This document shows, piece by piece, positions 36,801-48,727 of a DNA stretch of 64,000 bases. Made by a program: the position numbers and the translations under genes. How positions within the stretch are numbered: position 1 is the stretch's first letter; each line of letters opens with the position of its first letter. The DNA comes from Quercus robur. Taxonomy: Eukaryota > Streptophyta > Magnoliopsida > Fagales > Fagaceae. The stretch covers positions 1,071,501 through 1,135,500 of the forward strand of contig NC_065542.1 in assembly GCF_932294415.1 (NCBI RefSeq). Direction: 5' to 3'. Below the pieces are notes generated by a model, which searched no databases, had not been told where the DNA came from, and worked only from the letters and a program-made list of their open reading frames with translations.

Positions 36801-39800
36801 TGCATCTGGGTACATCCAGAGTACAAAGTACACGGTTCATATCTCCCCCTAATGAAGTCAAAAGATCAAATTTCTGACAACTGAAACCATTTTGGGCCAC
36901 CCGATCTCCCAAAACAAGATGGGCATAAAAAGAAAGGGAACGGGGGGTGTGAAGGCAGAGTCCAACATATATCATTGGAGTCCAAGGCTTCTCAACTCTT
37001 CAATTGAAATTGAAGCAAGGAACCTCTAACTATGATACTCAGCTCAGCGACTTCGATTTGAATTATCTGGAGGATGCCTTATATATACATCCTATCTAAA
37101 AGATAGACAATCAAACCTATTTCTTGATTCAATAGAAGCCCAAAGAGATGAATAGGGTCCCCAATATTTGCAGTGAATCCCACGCTTAAGCAGTCATGCA
37201 TTACAATAAGAACTGCCAATTCTCTGGCAAATACAGCCCTTTTGATCATTTCTTCGCATGTTCTTGAGGCTGTTCAAACAGACACAGGTCAACTAAAAGG
37301 TATTCCCATCACAACTGGGGTTATGGGTATTCAGTTTATGAGGGGTATTATGAGATTAACAGAGCTTAACTCCTACATTCTATTCAAGTCTTCAATTTTT
37401 AAGTTTGTCTAGCATATCTTGAGCTCATCAGCAACAACCCCCCCCCCCCCCCCCTCCTGTCCCAAAAATTTGGGGATTTCTTATTTGTCATTCTATCTTA
37501 TCCAAAATACCATCTATCACCTACTTAATTAACATGTCCTTTTTTAGTACTTATACCAATCTTATTTTAGTCCATTTTCTACATCTCTCCATTCCCTCAA
37601 CTTGAATTAAATCACTCTTTCACTGGTGTACTAAAAACTCTCTTTTGAACATGACTTGACCATCTGAAGTGACCTCTTTCAGATTTTTAATATTTTATCA
37701 ATAAAATTCATTCCCATGTTTAAATGAATTTCTTCATTTCATGAGCATATTATGTCTTAATAGCACAACATTCAGACCATATATCTTGAGCTCGTCCAAT
37801 TTCTAAAATTCTACACGTCACACTCACACATATCTTTCCAAACCTGCTCAAGTTGCAAAAGTCCAAGGGGTTCAATGAGTCACAAGCTAGACCATCTAAG
37901 AGAAAGGTTGCCAGTTTACAAAATTAGAGACCAATTGCATAAATCTGTATAAATGCACATAAAGAGGGAAGTAGCAGCTAAAAGGTAAGAGAAAACCTCT
38001 ATCCACAGATAGATTAGCACACAACCATAAATCTCTTGATATTAGAAAATCAAAGCTCGATTTAAGGTATAAGTAATAATGAGGACCTGAAAGAATTTAG
38101 ACTTCTAAATTACACATACCATCTTGACATTGTTGTTGCAGTTGAACAAAGGCTTTCGAGCTATCAAGTGGTACGCAAGACAACCAAAACTGAAAATATC
38201 AGACGAACATCCACCTGAAGAAGCTTTGCTCCGAACATATTCAGGAGCAGTGTAATTCAGTGATGGCTGAAGGGGTAGTACAGAATCTTCAACATCATAT
38301 TCCTGTACAATCCATAATATGTATCAAGACTTGCACACAACAAGCATTACATAACTCTTAAAATTGTAAATGAGCTCTAAATAAACATTAAGCACACAAC
38401 AAACCACTTCAAAGTTGTAGTCAATACAGCTGCTTTGTGGCAAACATGTCAATAGGGAAGAAGCAAACAAGTAAATATAGGTAGAAGAGAACATTCACAA
38501 ATTCATGAACAGTGTAAGCAAGAATCACAATGTATAAGTATATATTTGCCCATAAAATACCATAGAAAACATATATGATCATATCACTTCTCTAAAAGAT
38601 TAACAAATCCACATGAATTCATATAAAGTATCCACTAACAATTACTTAACCCAAATAAAAATCTACTAGAGAAACCAGAACTCAGGTATTTTAAATAATA
38701 AAAGAAGGAGCCAGGCAAAATCAAATTGAAGGTTCTTTACTTCCTAATCCAGTCAAAAATTTCACTCACAGCATAATGGAAAGCCGGAAAATTTGCCATA
38801 TCGCCTGAGGCTTGATCTGTTGAAATTGCAAAACCAAATCCACCAAGCTTCCAAGCTCCACTTGAGGTAATAAGGACATTCTGCAGAGTATGAACTTCAT
38901 AATTACACATTCATATCCAACATCTCATGAACCCAAGCTAAAAGAACCAACACCAGAAGCTTTTCACAAGTATTATGATTAAAAGATTCCATACATGTAA
39001 AAACCTAATGCAAGAGATCAAGTAAATGAATGCATATAAGGAATATTTTATATTATACATCTTTAAATATGCATAAGATATGAGGACTGAACTTGCCAAA
39101 GTTATAATCTCATAAGCATTTTATATCATTCGCACTCATAAAATAATTATGCTTATGCAAAATACAAAGGCTCCTAAAAATTCCAGAGCATTTGTTAGAA
39201 GTAGTGAGCCACTGAACACCAGGTTATAAAAGCATCTAAAGTAATAAATTATTTTGATATCCAATAAAGTTGTTCTTTCTTGGTGATCTAGTCTCAAGAT
39301 AAATCCTAAAAAACCACTATGTTTTTCTTTAGAACAACTTGGGGAAAATAAAAGGGAACACAGATAAATATGGAACTCCAACTTACACAAATTATCACTG
39401 CCACATGGCTAGAAATTAAACAGAGAGAGAGAGTAAATAAGATTTAACCTCAGGTGATATAGCCCGATGAATGAGACGTGCATTGTTATGGAGAAAGTCC
39501 AAGGTTTCCGCCATCTGGAGCAAACCATGCTTCACCTCCAACAAGCCCATTTCCTGCAATTTTTTTTTTTTTAAATGTCCCTATGTCAGCAAACTAGATA
39601 GAACATAGTGCACAACCTATAGCCTGAAGAATACGCACTTTTTTTCAGAATGGCATTGAGAATCACATTTCATTTCAAACCTTCATATGGACATTCACTA
39701 AATCACATAGAAACATTATAATTCTTCAAGTGAGCATTCAATAGCGCTACTCAAATCTTTTCAAACAAGCATTCTTTTTTTTTTTTTTTGATAAGTTCTT

Positions 39801-41072
39801 TTCAAACAAGCATTCACTAAATCACATTAAAAAGAACCATCAAAATCCTTCAAAATGGGGGAACTCATAAATCGCATGTAAGCTCTCAAATTTAATTCAC
39901 TTCAAGTGGGCATTCACTAAATCACATAAAACCATTAGAACCCTTCCAATGGACTAAATCTATATAACTATAAGCTCTCAATTCCAATTATGCATTAACT
40001 AAATCACATAGAGACATGCACTTAACTCTTCAAATTCAAACCAGCATACACAAAAAACAACATATCTCTTCAAACCTTCAAAATGGAGCATTCACTAAAT
40101 CACAGAGAAACGTCAGAACTCTTCAGGCGGACATTCACTAGCACAACTCAAATTCTTTCAAACAAGCATTCACTAAATCACAATTAAAAAAATAAAACTC
40201 AAAATTCTTCAAATGGCACTCACTAAATCACATATAAAGCTCTCAAATTTAATTCAATTCAAGTGGGCATTCACTAAATCACTTAAAACCATTAAAGCCC
40301 TTCACATTGGGCACTCACTAAATCACATTTAAACAAAAATTTAAAATTCTTCAAATGGCCATTCACTAAATCCCATTTAAGCTCTCAAATTTAATTCACA
40401 TCAATTGGGCATTCACTCCAACACTCACTAAATCACATATAAGCCCTCAATTCCAATCAAACACTAACTAAATCACATAAACACACATTCTTCAATAATT
40501 CACAACCTCTCAAATTACAAACTACATTCAAAATTACAAAACCAAAAAAAAAAAAAAAAAAACACAAATTAGCGAATTACCATTCCCTTGAGTTCCTTAG
40601 GCACTTTAGGCACATTCTCCACATCCCCAAGCGCATTCGCCACCGACGCAAAGAGCGGCTCCGTCACCATCGCCATGGCATTCTTACTCTCATCAAAAGC
40701 CTGCACCACGTGCACCACCCCAGGGTGCCTCAGCCTCACGAGCCTCGCCGCATCCGCGCGCACCAAATCGAAAAACCCGTCCTCCGCCGCCTTCGAGAGC
40801 CCCGCACGCGCGCGTGCCTCCGACAGCGCCTTCTTGTCGAGCACCCACACGCACACCACCGGGTACTGCTGTGGGCGCGTGGAGTCACGCGCCTTAGCGG
40901 AATAAAGCCTCCAAGCTAAACCCGGACCCGCCGACCCGATCGGGTCGAGAAGATCGTAGTCCTGGAGCGGTTTCGGCCCGGTCACGTCCTGCACGGTGGT
41001 CTGTACAGTCTTTTCGATCACCGCCGCGGTCTTCGCTAGAGCTTGCGTTAGGGTTTTCATATTCAACGACAT
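27822..41072 (-). CDS. SCYL2: SCY1-like protein 2 (SCYL2) pseudokinase, fourteen exons, 927 aa
   Basis: Homologue of plant SCYL2A/B, clathrin-associated kinase-like proteins of the trans-Golgi network. Exons, 5' to 3': 41072-40581, 39553-39449, 38880-38770, 38302-38120, 36345-36219, 35440-35379, 35263-35177, 34769-34683, 33832-33719, 32157-32029, 30885-30823, 29263-29102, 28977-28859, 28764-27822. All join in frame (2,784 nt including stop) with GT-AG introns. The kinase-like domain spans about residues 38-345. It is degenerate: the beta-3 Lys position reads VCVW, HRD reads HRA (A195), and DFG reads GFG (213-215). A HEAT-like helical region follows to about residue 615. The tail is disordered, Ser/Asn/Pro-rich, with an RG repeat (GRGRGRGRG). 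It ends QPPLLDLL, a clathrin-box-like LLDLL. Length fits the family (about 910-930 aa). Intron 1 contains a minisatellite; other introns carry SINE and LINE sequence. Confidence 0.94.
29479..29597 (+). mobile_element. SINE-like sequence in SCYL2 intron
   Basis: tRNA-like promoter words: a degenerate A box (TGATAGCCCAACAGTAATGG) and a B-box-like GGTTTGAACCCC, followed by a 15-base C run (29544-29558) and a tail ending CTCAAAAAA. No clear target duplication was found. Confidence 0.45.
30158..30319 (+). mobile_element. tRNA-derived SINE in SCYL2 intron, with target duplication
   Basis: Begins near CACAGCACACCCTTGGTGCG, has A-box-like GGTGCGATGGTC and B-box GGGGTTCAAGTCTCC, and ends TTCTATCTTGTATCC plus an A-tail. 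The 17-bp target duplication ATGGCAATAAAATAAAC is perfect on both sides (30141-30157 and 30320-30336). The 3' part is shared with 53.95-54.05 kb. Confidence 0.9.
36691..36882. repeat. Dispersed repeat in SCYL2 intron 4, related to 51208-51390
   Basis: Shares GATTCTTTGAGA, CAGACACAT, AGAAGGCAACA, GCACCAGCAA and CATATCTCCC-CTAATGAAGT words, in the same order, with 51208-51390. No coding potential; family not recognised. Confidence 0.7.
37455..37690 (-). mobile_element. RTE-clade LINE relic in SCYL2 intron 4
   Basis: Read on the minus strand, the sequence resembles the last part of an RTE-type [20 protein letters not shown] (family LRWFGHVQRRP), then a KKGHVN segment and a final NPQIF-like stretch (family DPKFLGQ). 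Several stop codons and frame changes show advanced decay. A 17-base C run (37438-37454) marks its end. Confidence 0.55.
39697..40480. repeat. Degenerate minisatellite in SCYL2 intron 1
   Basis: About twelve copies of a core like CATTCACTAAATCACAT, interleaved with TTCAAATGG-, CTCTCAAATTTAATTCA- and AAACCATTAAA-type segments at irregular 40-100-bp spacing. It fills most of the 1,027-bp intron between the first and second coding exons. No coding potential. Confidence 0.85.
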
Positions 41073-41547
41073 TTTTGGCTTTGGTTTTCTCTGTTTGAAT
41101 TTTCTATAAAATCAAACTAACTTCATACAAAAAAAAATTGGATGAATATTTGACAATTTTGTGAATTTGTGAAAATATAGCTAAAATTAGAAGAAGAGGG
41201 AATTGAGGTTTCCTTCGTAGATCAGAGGGGATGTACTGTTTCCTTTCTCTCTCTCTCTCTTTCTGTGGAGACTGGGTGGGTACGAGAGCGAGACTGGGTG
41301 GGTACGAGAGCGAGACTGGTTTTTTTTTTAATTATTTAATTTGATTTTTCTTAATTAATAAGTTTTGGTTTTGGGAAGGTTTTTCTGTTTTTAGTTTAGA
41401 AAAATGAAAAAATAAAAATAATTGTCTGTGTGGATTCATTACTTGTGATTGCTGTTTTCCGTTGGCTTAGGAATTTTTAAAATCCTGTTTGGTTTAGGTG
41501 AGATGATACCACCACACGTGGGAGCCACCATTACTTTACTAATATTG
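41073..41547 (-). promoter_or_regulatory. Upstream region of SCYL2
   Basis: Just upstream of the start codon are a CT/GA-rich stretch (about 41240-41262) and two tandem copies of GACTGGGTGGGTACGAGAGC (from about 41270 and 41293). No canonical TATA box is obvious; a GA/CT-type promoter is plausible. Confidence 0.4.
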
Positions 41548-42463
41548 GTATAGTTGTCAAAACGTGAATCTTATCGTAAATTGATTTTTAATTTTTTCGT
41601 ATCACGTATCGTATTGTATATAGTAAGATATACAAACACTTAATAAAATTTATAAAAAATAAAAAATTATAAATATACATATATAAATGCTATATTTATT
41701 ATAAATTTTGAATATATTTAATTAATAAATAATTTATTCATCACTTATGTAATAATATTTAACAAGCTAACTAAATAAATCAACTAGCATTTGTTCATAA
41801 CATACACATTTTTTTTTGAAACTCATAACATACACATTCAAATTACTTAAATTCAAAAATGATAATATCTTACAAATGATCTAAAAATAATAATTTATTT
41901 TCATCATATTCATCAAATTATCTAGTCAACCCCATCTAAATCAACGCTATCATCATGTTTATAATTTTGCAAATTTATTTATTTATTAAAATTTTCTTCA
42001 TCGTCATTCATCATTAACATTTACTATCTCTTCTTGTTCTTTTTATTTTAATAATTTTTTATAGTTTTTTTTTTTTTTTTTTGCATTCTAGTTTCTAGGG
42101 CTTGTAACAATAACGATAAAAAAAATTAAAATAAAATTTTAAATATTAAAGTGAAAGATAAGTGTGTACTGTGTAGTCTAATGGTAGGAGAAAGGGGAAA
42201 AAACTTATAAATATGTTATTTTAGTAGGCAAAATTAAGTAAACTAATAATTGTGTGTTAAAAACAAGTCTAACAAATTGTTAGATTCAAATAAAAGTGCA
42301 AATTTTAACAAAAAATTTTATTTCAAAGCATTTGTCTATGTATCATACGATACATACGAATTTACGATACAATACGCACACTGTATCGTTCAATTCATGA
42401 GTACTTATGATACGCCGATATGATACGAAACTTTTTACTCACGATATGATACTGACAACTATG
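41548..42463. mobile_element. TIR element rich in GATACGATAC words, about 0.92 kb
   Basis: Left end TATAGTTGTCAAAACGTGAA and right end, inverted (CATAGTTGTCAGTATCATAT), share ATAGTTGTCA. Near both ends are mirror-oriented GTATCGTAT / ATACGATAC words. The centre is AT-rich and non-coding. The superfamily is undetermined and the target duplication is unclear. Confidence 0.55.
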
Positions 42464-42641
42464 CTGATGGGCTTGCTGGATTTAGGCCAAGGCCTCAATT
42501 TAAGAAAAAATTTCAAGGATGAAAATATATTAGGATTTTTAGTTTTTCACTGATAAAAAGGTTTTAATTACGTGAATTTTGCAATGAGTTGTGTAACTTG
42601 TTTAAATAATATAAATGAATAGTCTTATTAGTTTCATAGTT

Positions 42642-42762
42642 TTTTTTTTTAGAGAGATAATTACAATATGCCGCTAACCCCGCAGCTCGAACCCTTTCCT
42701 CCCTAGACCCCCAAGCATTTTGTGCATGGGGAAGTGTCAATTCAACTATAAGGCCTCTGTCT
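42642..42762 (-). mobile_element. tRNA-derived SINE with target duplication
   Basis: On the minus strand: A-box-like TTATAGTTGAATTG, B-box-like GGGTTCGAGCTGCGG, 3' end TATTGTAATTATCTCTCT and A-tail. Flanked by ATTAGTTTCATAGTT (42627-42641) and ATTAGTTTCGTAGTT (42763-42777), 14 of 15 identical. Confidence 0.85.
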
Positions 42763-42806
42763 ATTAGTTTCGTAGTTCATAATTAAATTTATTCTTTTAC
42801 TAATAT

Positions 42807-43632
42807 TGTGGGGAGGGGGGGGGGGGGGGGAAGGTGAACTTGATTTCGGACCGAGGCCTAGGTCATACTTTAAGAGATGGGTCAGGCCCTAAAATGTGGA
42901 TAGGAGCAAGAACGCTTGAGGAATAAAAGGGCAATTTCCCAAAATATGTCCCGTGGAGATTCGAGTTAGCCACTATTACGGAAACTCTTATCCTAGGTAA
43001 TAAGCATGGCATATTCTTCTACGGATACATATGTAAGGGACCATGGGCAACCGATTCCTTTTTGATCCGAGATGCCACCACCATTAGATTAGCCTTGGAA
43101 AATACCCTGAGAGGATAAGAATCACAGAGACAGTCGTCTTCGCATTAATGAGAGGTTCTCTACCTAATCTCTTCTACATTAAATTAGCCTAATTAGCCTG
43201 AACAGTATAGACACCCCCAAAAATTCCATTTCATGGTGAAAGGAAGGCAGAATAGAGGGGAGATATGACAAGTATCTCGAAAATCTAGTTGGGGAGATAA
43301 GAGAAGGAAAAATATCTATAAAAGGGGAGGAAGATGCAACAGAGAGAGAATTGGGAAATACGAAGAGAAAAACCTAGGAAGGAACTAGAGAGAGAGAGAA
43401 AATTACCCCAGTTGAAGAGAGATGATATTTTTTAGCTTCCTATGCAACTTTTTGTATCTTGGGAGAGCAGTTCATATATGAAAGGATAATCTAATCATCC
43501 TTCATTTCTTCTTAATCAGTTGTTTACATCTCTCATTATGAAAATTCTACCTTGTAATTCTTATAAATAAATTGTGCAAGTTAGTTACTTAGTCATTGTA
43601 ATCAGCACAGTATTTGTTTTTTGACCATCACA
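42807..43632 (+). mobile_element. Solo LTR, 826 bp
   Basis: Starts TGTGGGG and ends CATCACA, with 5-bp target duplication AATAT at 42802-42806 and 43633-43637. A CTATAAAAGG promoter word lies near 43316. No internal element sequence, so it is a solo LTR left by recombination. A 16-base G run (42815-42830) sits near the start. Superfamily unassigned. Fossil. Confidence 0.75.
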
Positions 43633-43637
43633 AATAT

Positions 43638-45656
43638 TATCAATATAATAAAATTTGAAATATTTAAGCTTTGCAAATGGTAAATTAATTAGTATTTATC
43701 TACATACTTTTACCAATTTCATTATTATTTTGTTTTACAACTATCGTTGCAAGACATAAATGAATTTCCGATTTTTTTGTAAGCATGATTTGAGTTTAGT
43801 TTTTTTGTTTGATTACAGGATACCCATACTATATTTGAACTTTGATACGAATCTCAAATTAGTTTTTATAGTTTCAATTTGAATAATTAACCTTTTTACA
43901 CACTAGGTTTTTGACAAATTAAACATTATGTAAGTGTTTTTAATTAAATTCTAAAGATTTATCACATCATGTTTAAATAATAATAATTGAAAATTATCAC
44001 TGACACAACAGATCGATGAAAGAAACAACTTTGGAACTAATTTATAATTTAGAGAATATAAGCAATCCCATTTTGAACTAGTTTTCATAACAAAAAATTT
44101 AACCAAAATTTAAACAATTAAAACCACCAGTTATATCATTTATCAATCGATACGCCAAACAGCTAAAAAAATTGAATTAACAAATAAGCTTACACTGAGT
44201 GAAAATATTTAATTAGAACATTGAGTATAATTTTCAAAATAATAATATAGTTCATATTGTTTATCCAATTAAAAAATGGTAATGAAGGTGTTGAAAGGAA
44301 TTAGAGTTTACCGAAAAATAAAGGAAAAAAAGAAAAGAAAAGAAAAGAAAAGAAAGGAATTGGAGGGAGTGGTGTCAGTCTTAGCAATGATTTCTATAAC
44401 CTGGGCAGCTGGGCTCATGGCAAAGGTAGTACATAAATAAGATGGTATGGACATGGGCTCTGTAATGGATTAGTGAGGTTTAGAATTACAATTAACGAGA
44501 ATTGGTACAAACTTGGGCCTCTAGATAGTACTGCTCTTGAAAGAAGACATGATGCAACATATTTAGACATTCCTGTGTAATGTGAATTGTAGGTGGCAGC
44601 AGATAGAGCTACACTATAGAAAGCCTTATAAAAATATTAAATCCAAGGAGTTATGCAAGGGGAGGAAAATATATGGGAGGAAAATATATATATATATATA
44701 TATATTCACACATGAATTTTTTTTCTTTTCTTTTTTAGCAAATTGGATCGAGTGGATTGAAATGGATCGAAGTTATCGAACTGAATTGTGTGGACCATAG
44801 TAGATATAATAGACTGAAGTGGAAATGCTACGCTGATTCGGTTGAGTTAATCACCTATACTATATTTAATAATGCATAAATTGTAATGAACAAAATAATT
44901 TTGAAAAATATTGTGTCTTTAGACTCATTAAAATTGAATATAAATATCTCTTTCTCTTCGGTTATCACATCCATCTGTAAATTTTCATTCCTCCTCCTAC
45001 CCCTTTTATTGTTGGATGGATGAATGAATAAGCAGTTTCATAAAAGAATCAAATCAATTTGAAAAATATTTTTCTCAAAAAAAGAAACGCTGTACAATCC
45101 AAAGTGAATACTAAAACTAAACATGAACAAGTTGGTACTAACACCATATCACTAGACAGAGTAAGTCGAGTAACTAACAAGACTTAACTCTGACTATTTA
45201 TCTTATTTTCAGTTACTCGATGCACTTCTAGTTCCAATCGATTTTCATTTTAGGAAGGGTGGGGTCTTTTTTGGCCAAAGCTAACGTACAAATAGTTACA
45301 AAATAGTTCACAATAGAGTTTGCTATTTAGTTTAGATTCGATTAAACCCCAACAACACATGTGAAAGCAAATCTAAAGAGCAAATTTAGTCTTCAACTAC
45401 ATTGGGGAAAAGAACAAAAATAAACACAAAATCAATGCAACTTCTTCCATAATTCCATTTACTTCAATTACTAAATAATTCTCAATGAAATTAAGGGGGG
45501 AAAGAGTATGTCCTTGGTCCTTACAATGCACGATAGTGCAATTAATAAGCACATTCAGACATTACTATAAACAAAGACATGCATTGATCAATTTTAAATG
45601 TTGCCACATCCTTGGAAAAAATTCTAATAAAAAACAAATCTTGTTCATCATTGACA
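43638..45656. other. AT-rich intergenic DNA
   Basis: No gene is supported. It contains an AAAAG microsatellite (about 44331-44356), a TA microsatellite (about 44686-44705) and, at 44735-44800, GGATCGA/GGATTGA-type words resembling the inverted form of the minisatellite at 49722-49984. Confidence 0.55.
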
Positions 45657-47193
45657 TTAGCTTTTTCGACACAGCGGGCATGTGAAATTTAATTTAAGCC
45701 AAGGATCTATACATTGTGCATGGAAGTAGTGGTTGCACACTGGAACAATCCGCAATGTATCTTTGGGCTCATACTCACCCAAACATATTGCACAAGTGTC
45801 CTGATTAAGCCTAGGTAGTCGACGACTCTCTCCCAGCACAATTGTTGGCAAATGATCGATAACATTAATCTCTATGTGATCATAATCAGCAGAATAGATA
45901 GATGATGTGGTTGATGAATTGGTTGAAGATGAACTGGAGATAGCATCAGTTTCTGACCCGATCTCTGAATTTCGAGTGCTCGAAGAAACTGTAGAAAAAT
46001 CGAAGATATTATCGTTTTGATCCAACCATATTACTTGGTCTCCATCTCCATAGAAAATTGAGTCAAGACAATCGGTACAGTGATCATCATCGATTGGCAT
46101 GCAAATAACAAAACTAACCCAAGCAAGTACTAGCAAGATTACTGGAATTAGCCAAAGTACATCTCCTACAAACATAAATCAATTCAAATCATGAGAGTAC
46201 GAACATGCTAAATTAATAGTATTACAAAACAAAATAATAATAACAATAGTCATCGTCAACATCGTGTATAACTTCTTGTAAATATTACAAACCAAAACCT
46301 TAAAACCACTTGTAAGGAGCACAGTCGAACAGACAATTTTTTTTTTTTTTTTAAATCATATCATATCGATAATTTTCCTACGCTATCCTCCTTATACTAT
46401 CCCAAAAAGGAATTACATGTTTCTTTGTCTTTAAAGTATAATTAAGAGAGAGATGGAATCTCACGTTCATGTGGTTTTGTGTTGGAAGACAAAGCCACTA
46501 CTTATTCAATAACATTTATTAATTATAAATTTACTGTCCACTATGAACAGAACAAAATATGGGATTAAATATAATCTAAGCCTAGACTGCCTAGTTCATA
46601 TTATTATTTACTTATACCTTACATGACCGAGAGAAATCATCAATATTGATAATTAGAACTCAAGACTTTAGTCATGTTAGGCCTTTTTGTAATTGTACTC
46701 CGATTAGTAATGTATTATAAACCCGGTTTAAAACATTAATATTACTATTTTTGTGTGTATTCTAATAAGTATTACTGTTTATTAAATAAATAAATAAATG
46801 AAGACTTTAGTCATGTTTACAACTTGAGTATTACACAAAACCAAAAAATTACATACACCTTGATGAGAGAGTTGTCCATGCTAAAGAGTATTACAAACCA
46901 GAGCTAAAAAAAAAATAGTAATAATGGTGCAAATCTTGTACAACTAATTGTAAAGAGCACAAACTGAAACTCATTATAAGGAGCACAAACAAGTTTAAGA
47001 AAAAAAAAATCATAACTAGCTAACCGATTGTTCTCCTAGGTTATTCTATATTGTCACTATAAGAATTATACGTTGTTATGGGAATTGAAAGTACTATTTA
47101 CTTATCAAAATTATAGGCAAAGTATATACTAATATTTTACCATCCATTCAAACTGTCCCTGTAAAAGAAAAACTTACCCATGGTGGCTACCAT
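45657..47193 (-). CDS. Small membrane RING-H2 protein (ATL-like E3 ubiquitin ligase), two exons, 174 aa
   Basis: Candidate membrane-anchored E3 ligase. Exon 1 is only 16 nt (47193-47178: MVATM plus one base). A 1,012-bp GT-AG intron follows, then exon 2 (46165-45657); the joined CDS is 525 nt. A transmembrane helix spans about residues 8-30 (VLWLIPVILLVLAWVSFVIC). Next is an acidic, Ser/Thr-rich linker. The C-terminal RING-H2 has C130, C133, C149, H151, H154, C157, C168, C171, with the ATL-like DPWLKLNFTCPLC. The chain stops three residues after the RING. Exon 1 is chosen because it has a good donor (GGTAAGT), restores phase across the intron and lies 88 bp below a TATA box. An alternative start at 46175 lies in the intron sequence and is less likely. 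ATL members often act in stress or defence signalling; the substrate is unknown. Confidence 0.82.
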
Positions 47194-47280
47194 GTCGACG
47201 CAAGAGCAAAACTTACACTCTTTCTCATATATGTCTGTCAGAACTTAGATGTACGGTCAAATTAAGAAAGGAAAACAAAT

Positions 47281-47290
47281 ATATATATAG
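47281..47290 (-). promoter_or_regulatory. TATA box of the small RING-H2 gene
   Basis: CTATATATAT on the minus strand, 88 bp before ATG 47193, at the right distance for a short plant leader. Confidence 0.5.
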
Positions 47291-47813
47291 AAGGGTTTGT
47301 CTAGGTTTTGTAAACAATAGAAAAGAATATATATATATATATATATTCATTATTTTGATTGGTTAAGGGGTTGTTTTTCTTAATTTTTAATTGTTTTTGA
47401 GGCTTCCCTAGCTAAAGGAGGAGAGTTAATAAGTATTGATTTTCTAAGCCAAATATGTAGAAGGGATTCTCTATTATTGGTCGGTGGAACCAGTCACCGC
47501 ATTGAGATGCAAAAACCTTGAATGATTTAATTTGGTACCACAACAAGAAAACAAAAAGGGAAGAAATTCCAATTGTCTTAATGAAATAATATAAAAATTA
47601 AGCAAAAATTCGAATATTAACCTTGTCTTAATGAAATAATAAATAAATAAAAGACAACTAAAAGCCGAAAAGATTGCATGTTGGACTTCAAAGGAGAAGA
47701 GAAGCGAATGTAAAAACTAAAAAACAGAAAATAAAAAGAAGGGAAAAAATGTAGAGCACAAATTAATGCATATGTGGCCATTGTATGACAAACTTTCAAA
47801 GTAGTTTAGTTTA
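47291..47813. other. Intergenic DNA
   Basis: AT-rich, with a TA tract at about 47328-47346 and a repeated CCTTGTCTTAATGAAATAAT-like word near 47572 and 47621. No gene. Confidence 0.5.
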
Positions 47814-47818
47814 CAACT

Positions 47819-48293
47819 TGATGGTGTCTAAAAAAAGCTAACTCCTTACTCGTCCATGAATGTCGTCCATGAGAAGGTTACGCAAGCCACATTACTGTCG
47901 TCCAAAGAGACCTCTGGACGACGTGTACTAACTGGTGTACTATCTCTCGTCCAGGAAGCACTTAGGACGAGGGCAAGGCAGTTTTGACAAAGATAACCGC
48001 TATAACGGTTATCAAATTGTACGCTCCGGACTCCGTAAAATTGGGGGAGGTTATCCAACGGATAACCGCTCCCTAAACCTATAAAAAGAGATGAGTCTCC
48101 GACAAAGAAAGGGAGAGTATTTCTTCTTTACAAACAATATTTTTCCATTAAGAGGAGAGTTACTAACTTCACCATTGGAGGAGTTTTGACCGGCCAACCC
48201 CGGTCTCCTCTGACCTTCTATTTCTTATCTTTCAGGCCCTCAACATCATCGTGATCCGTGCTGTTCAACTAACTGATTCCTTGATCGCTATCA
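47819..48293 (+). mobile_element. Solo LTR, 475 bp
   Basis: Starts TGATGG and ends TATCA, flanked by CAACT (47814-47818 and 48294-48298). It holds a CTATAAAAAGAG promoter word near 48080 and GC-richer sequence with ACGAC/CGTCC words. No internal domains, so it is a solo LTR fossil. The superfamily is not assigned. Confidence 0.82.
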
Positions 48294-48319
48294 CAACTTA
48301 CAACATAAAAGAATCGGGT

Positions 48320-48487
48320 GGGTTCCAGTTAGCTCAATTGGTAAAATCTCTGATGGTTAAGTAAGAGATTTAGGGTTCAATTTCCACCTACACCAAAAAC
48401 TGATTGGTGTCTTGATTTGATGATAAAGAACATCATCAGGAGCGGACGTTATAGGTTGAAATTCTCTAAATAAATAAATAAAAAAAT
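48320..48487 (+). mobile_element. tRNA-derived SINE with target duplication
   Basis: A-box TTAGCTCAATTGGTAAAATC, B-box-like GGGTTCAATTTCC, then CAGGAGCGGACGTTATAGG and an AAATAAAT tail. Flanked by ACATAAAAGAATCGGGT (48303-48319) and ACATAAAAGAATCAGGT (48488-48504), 16 of 17 identical. It inserted a few bases beyond the solo LTR. Confidence 0.9.
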
Positions 48488-48646
48488 ACATAAAAGAATC
48501 AGGTATGCACCAATACAAAAAAACATATCTTATTATGACTTGCTTCTAGTTCCAAGCATGATCAATATGATTTATATTCATAAGGGTGGAGGGAAATGTT
48601 TTCTTTCCTTTTTTTTTTTCCTTGTTTCAAGAAAGCATCAAAACAT

Positions 48647-48683
48647 TGTAGGGAATTTCATCGAAATCCCAACCTGTGAGAAA

Positions 48684-48727
<44 letters not shown>

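Noticed and set aside
39697-40480. CRISPR-like appearance of repeated 17-bp cores with spacers
   Set aside because: Plant nuclear intron, cores are degenerate, spacing is irregular and there are no cas genes; it is a minisatellite.
40588-40919. Plus-strand open frames over SCYL2 exon 1
   Set aside because: Antisense shadows of the GC-rich first exon.
48320-48487. Possible functional tRNA gene (A and B boxes)
   Set aside because: Target duplications, A-rich tail and absence of a cloverleaf acceptor pairing show a SINE.
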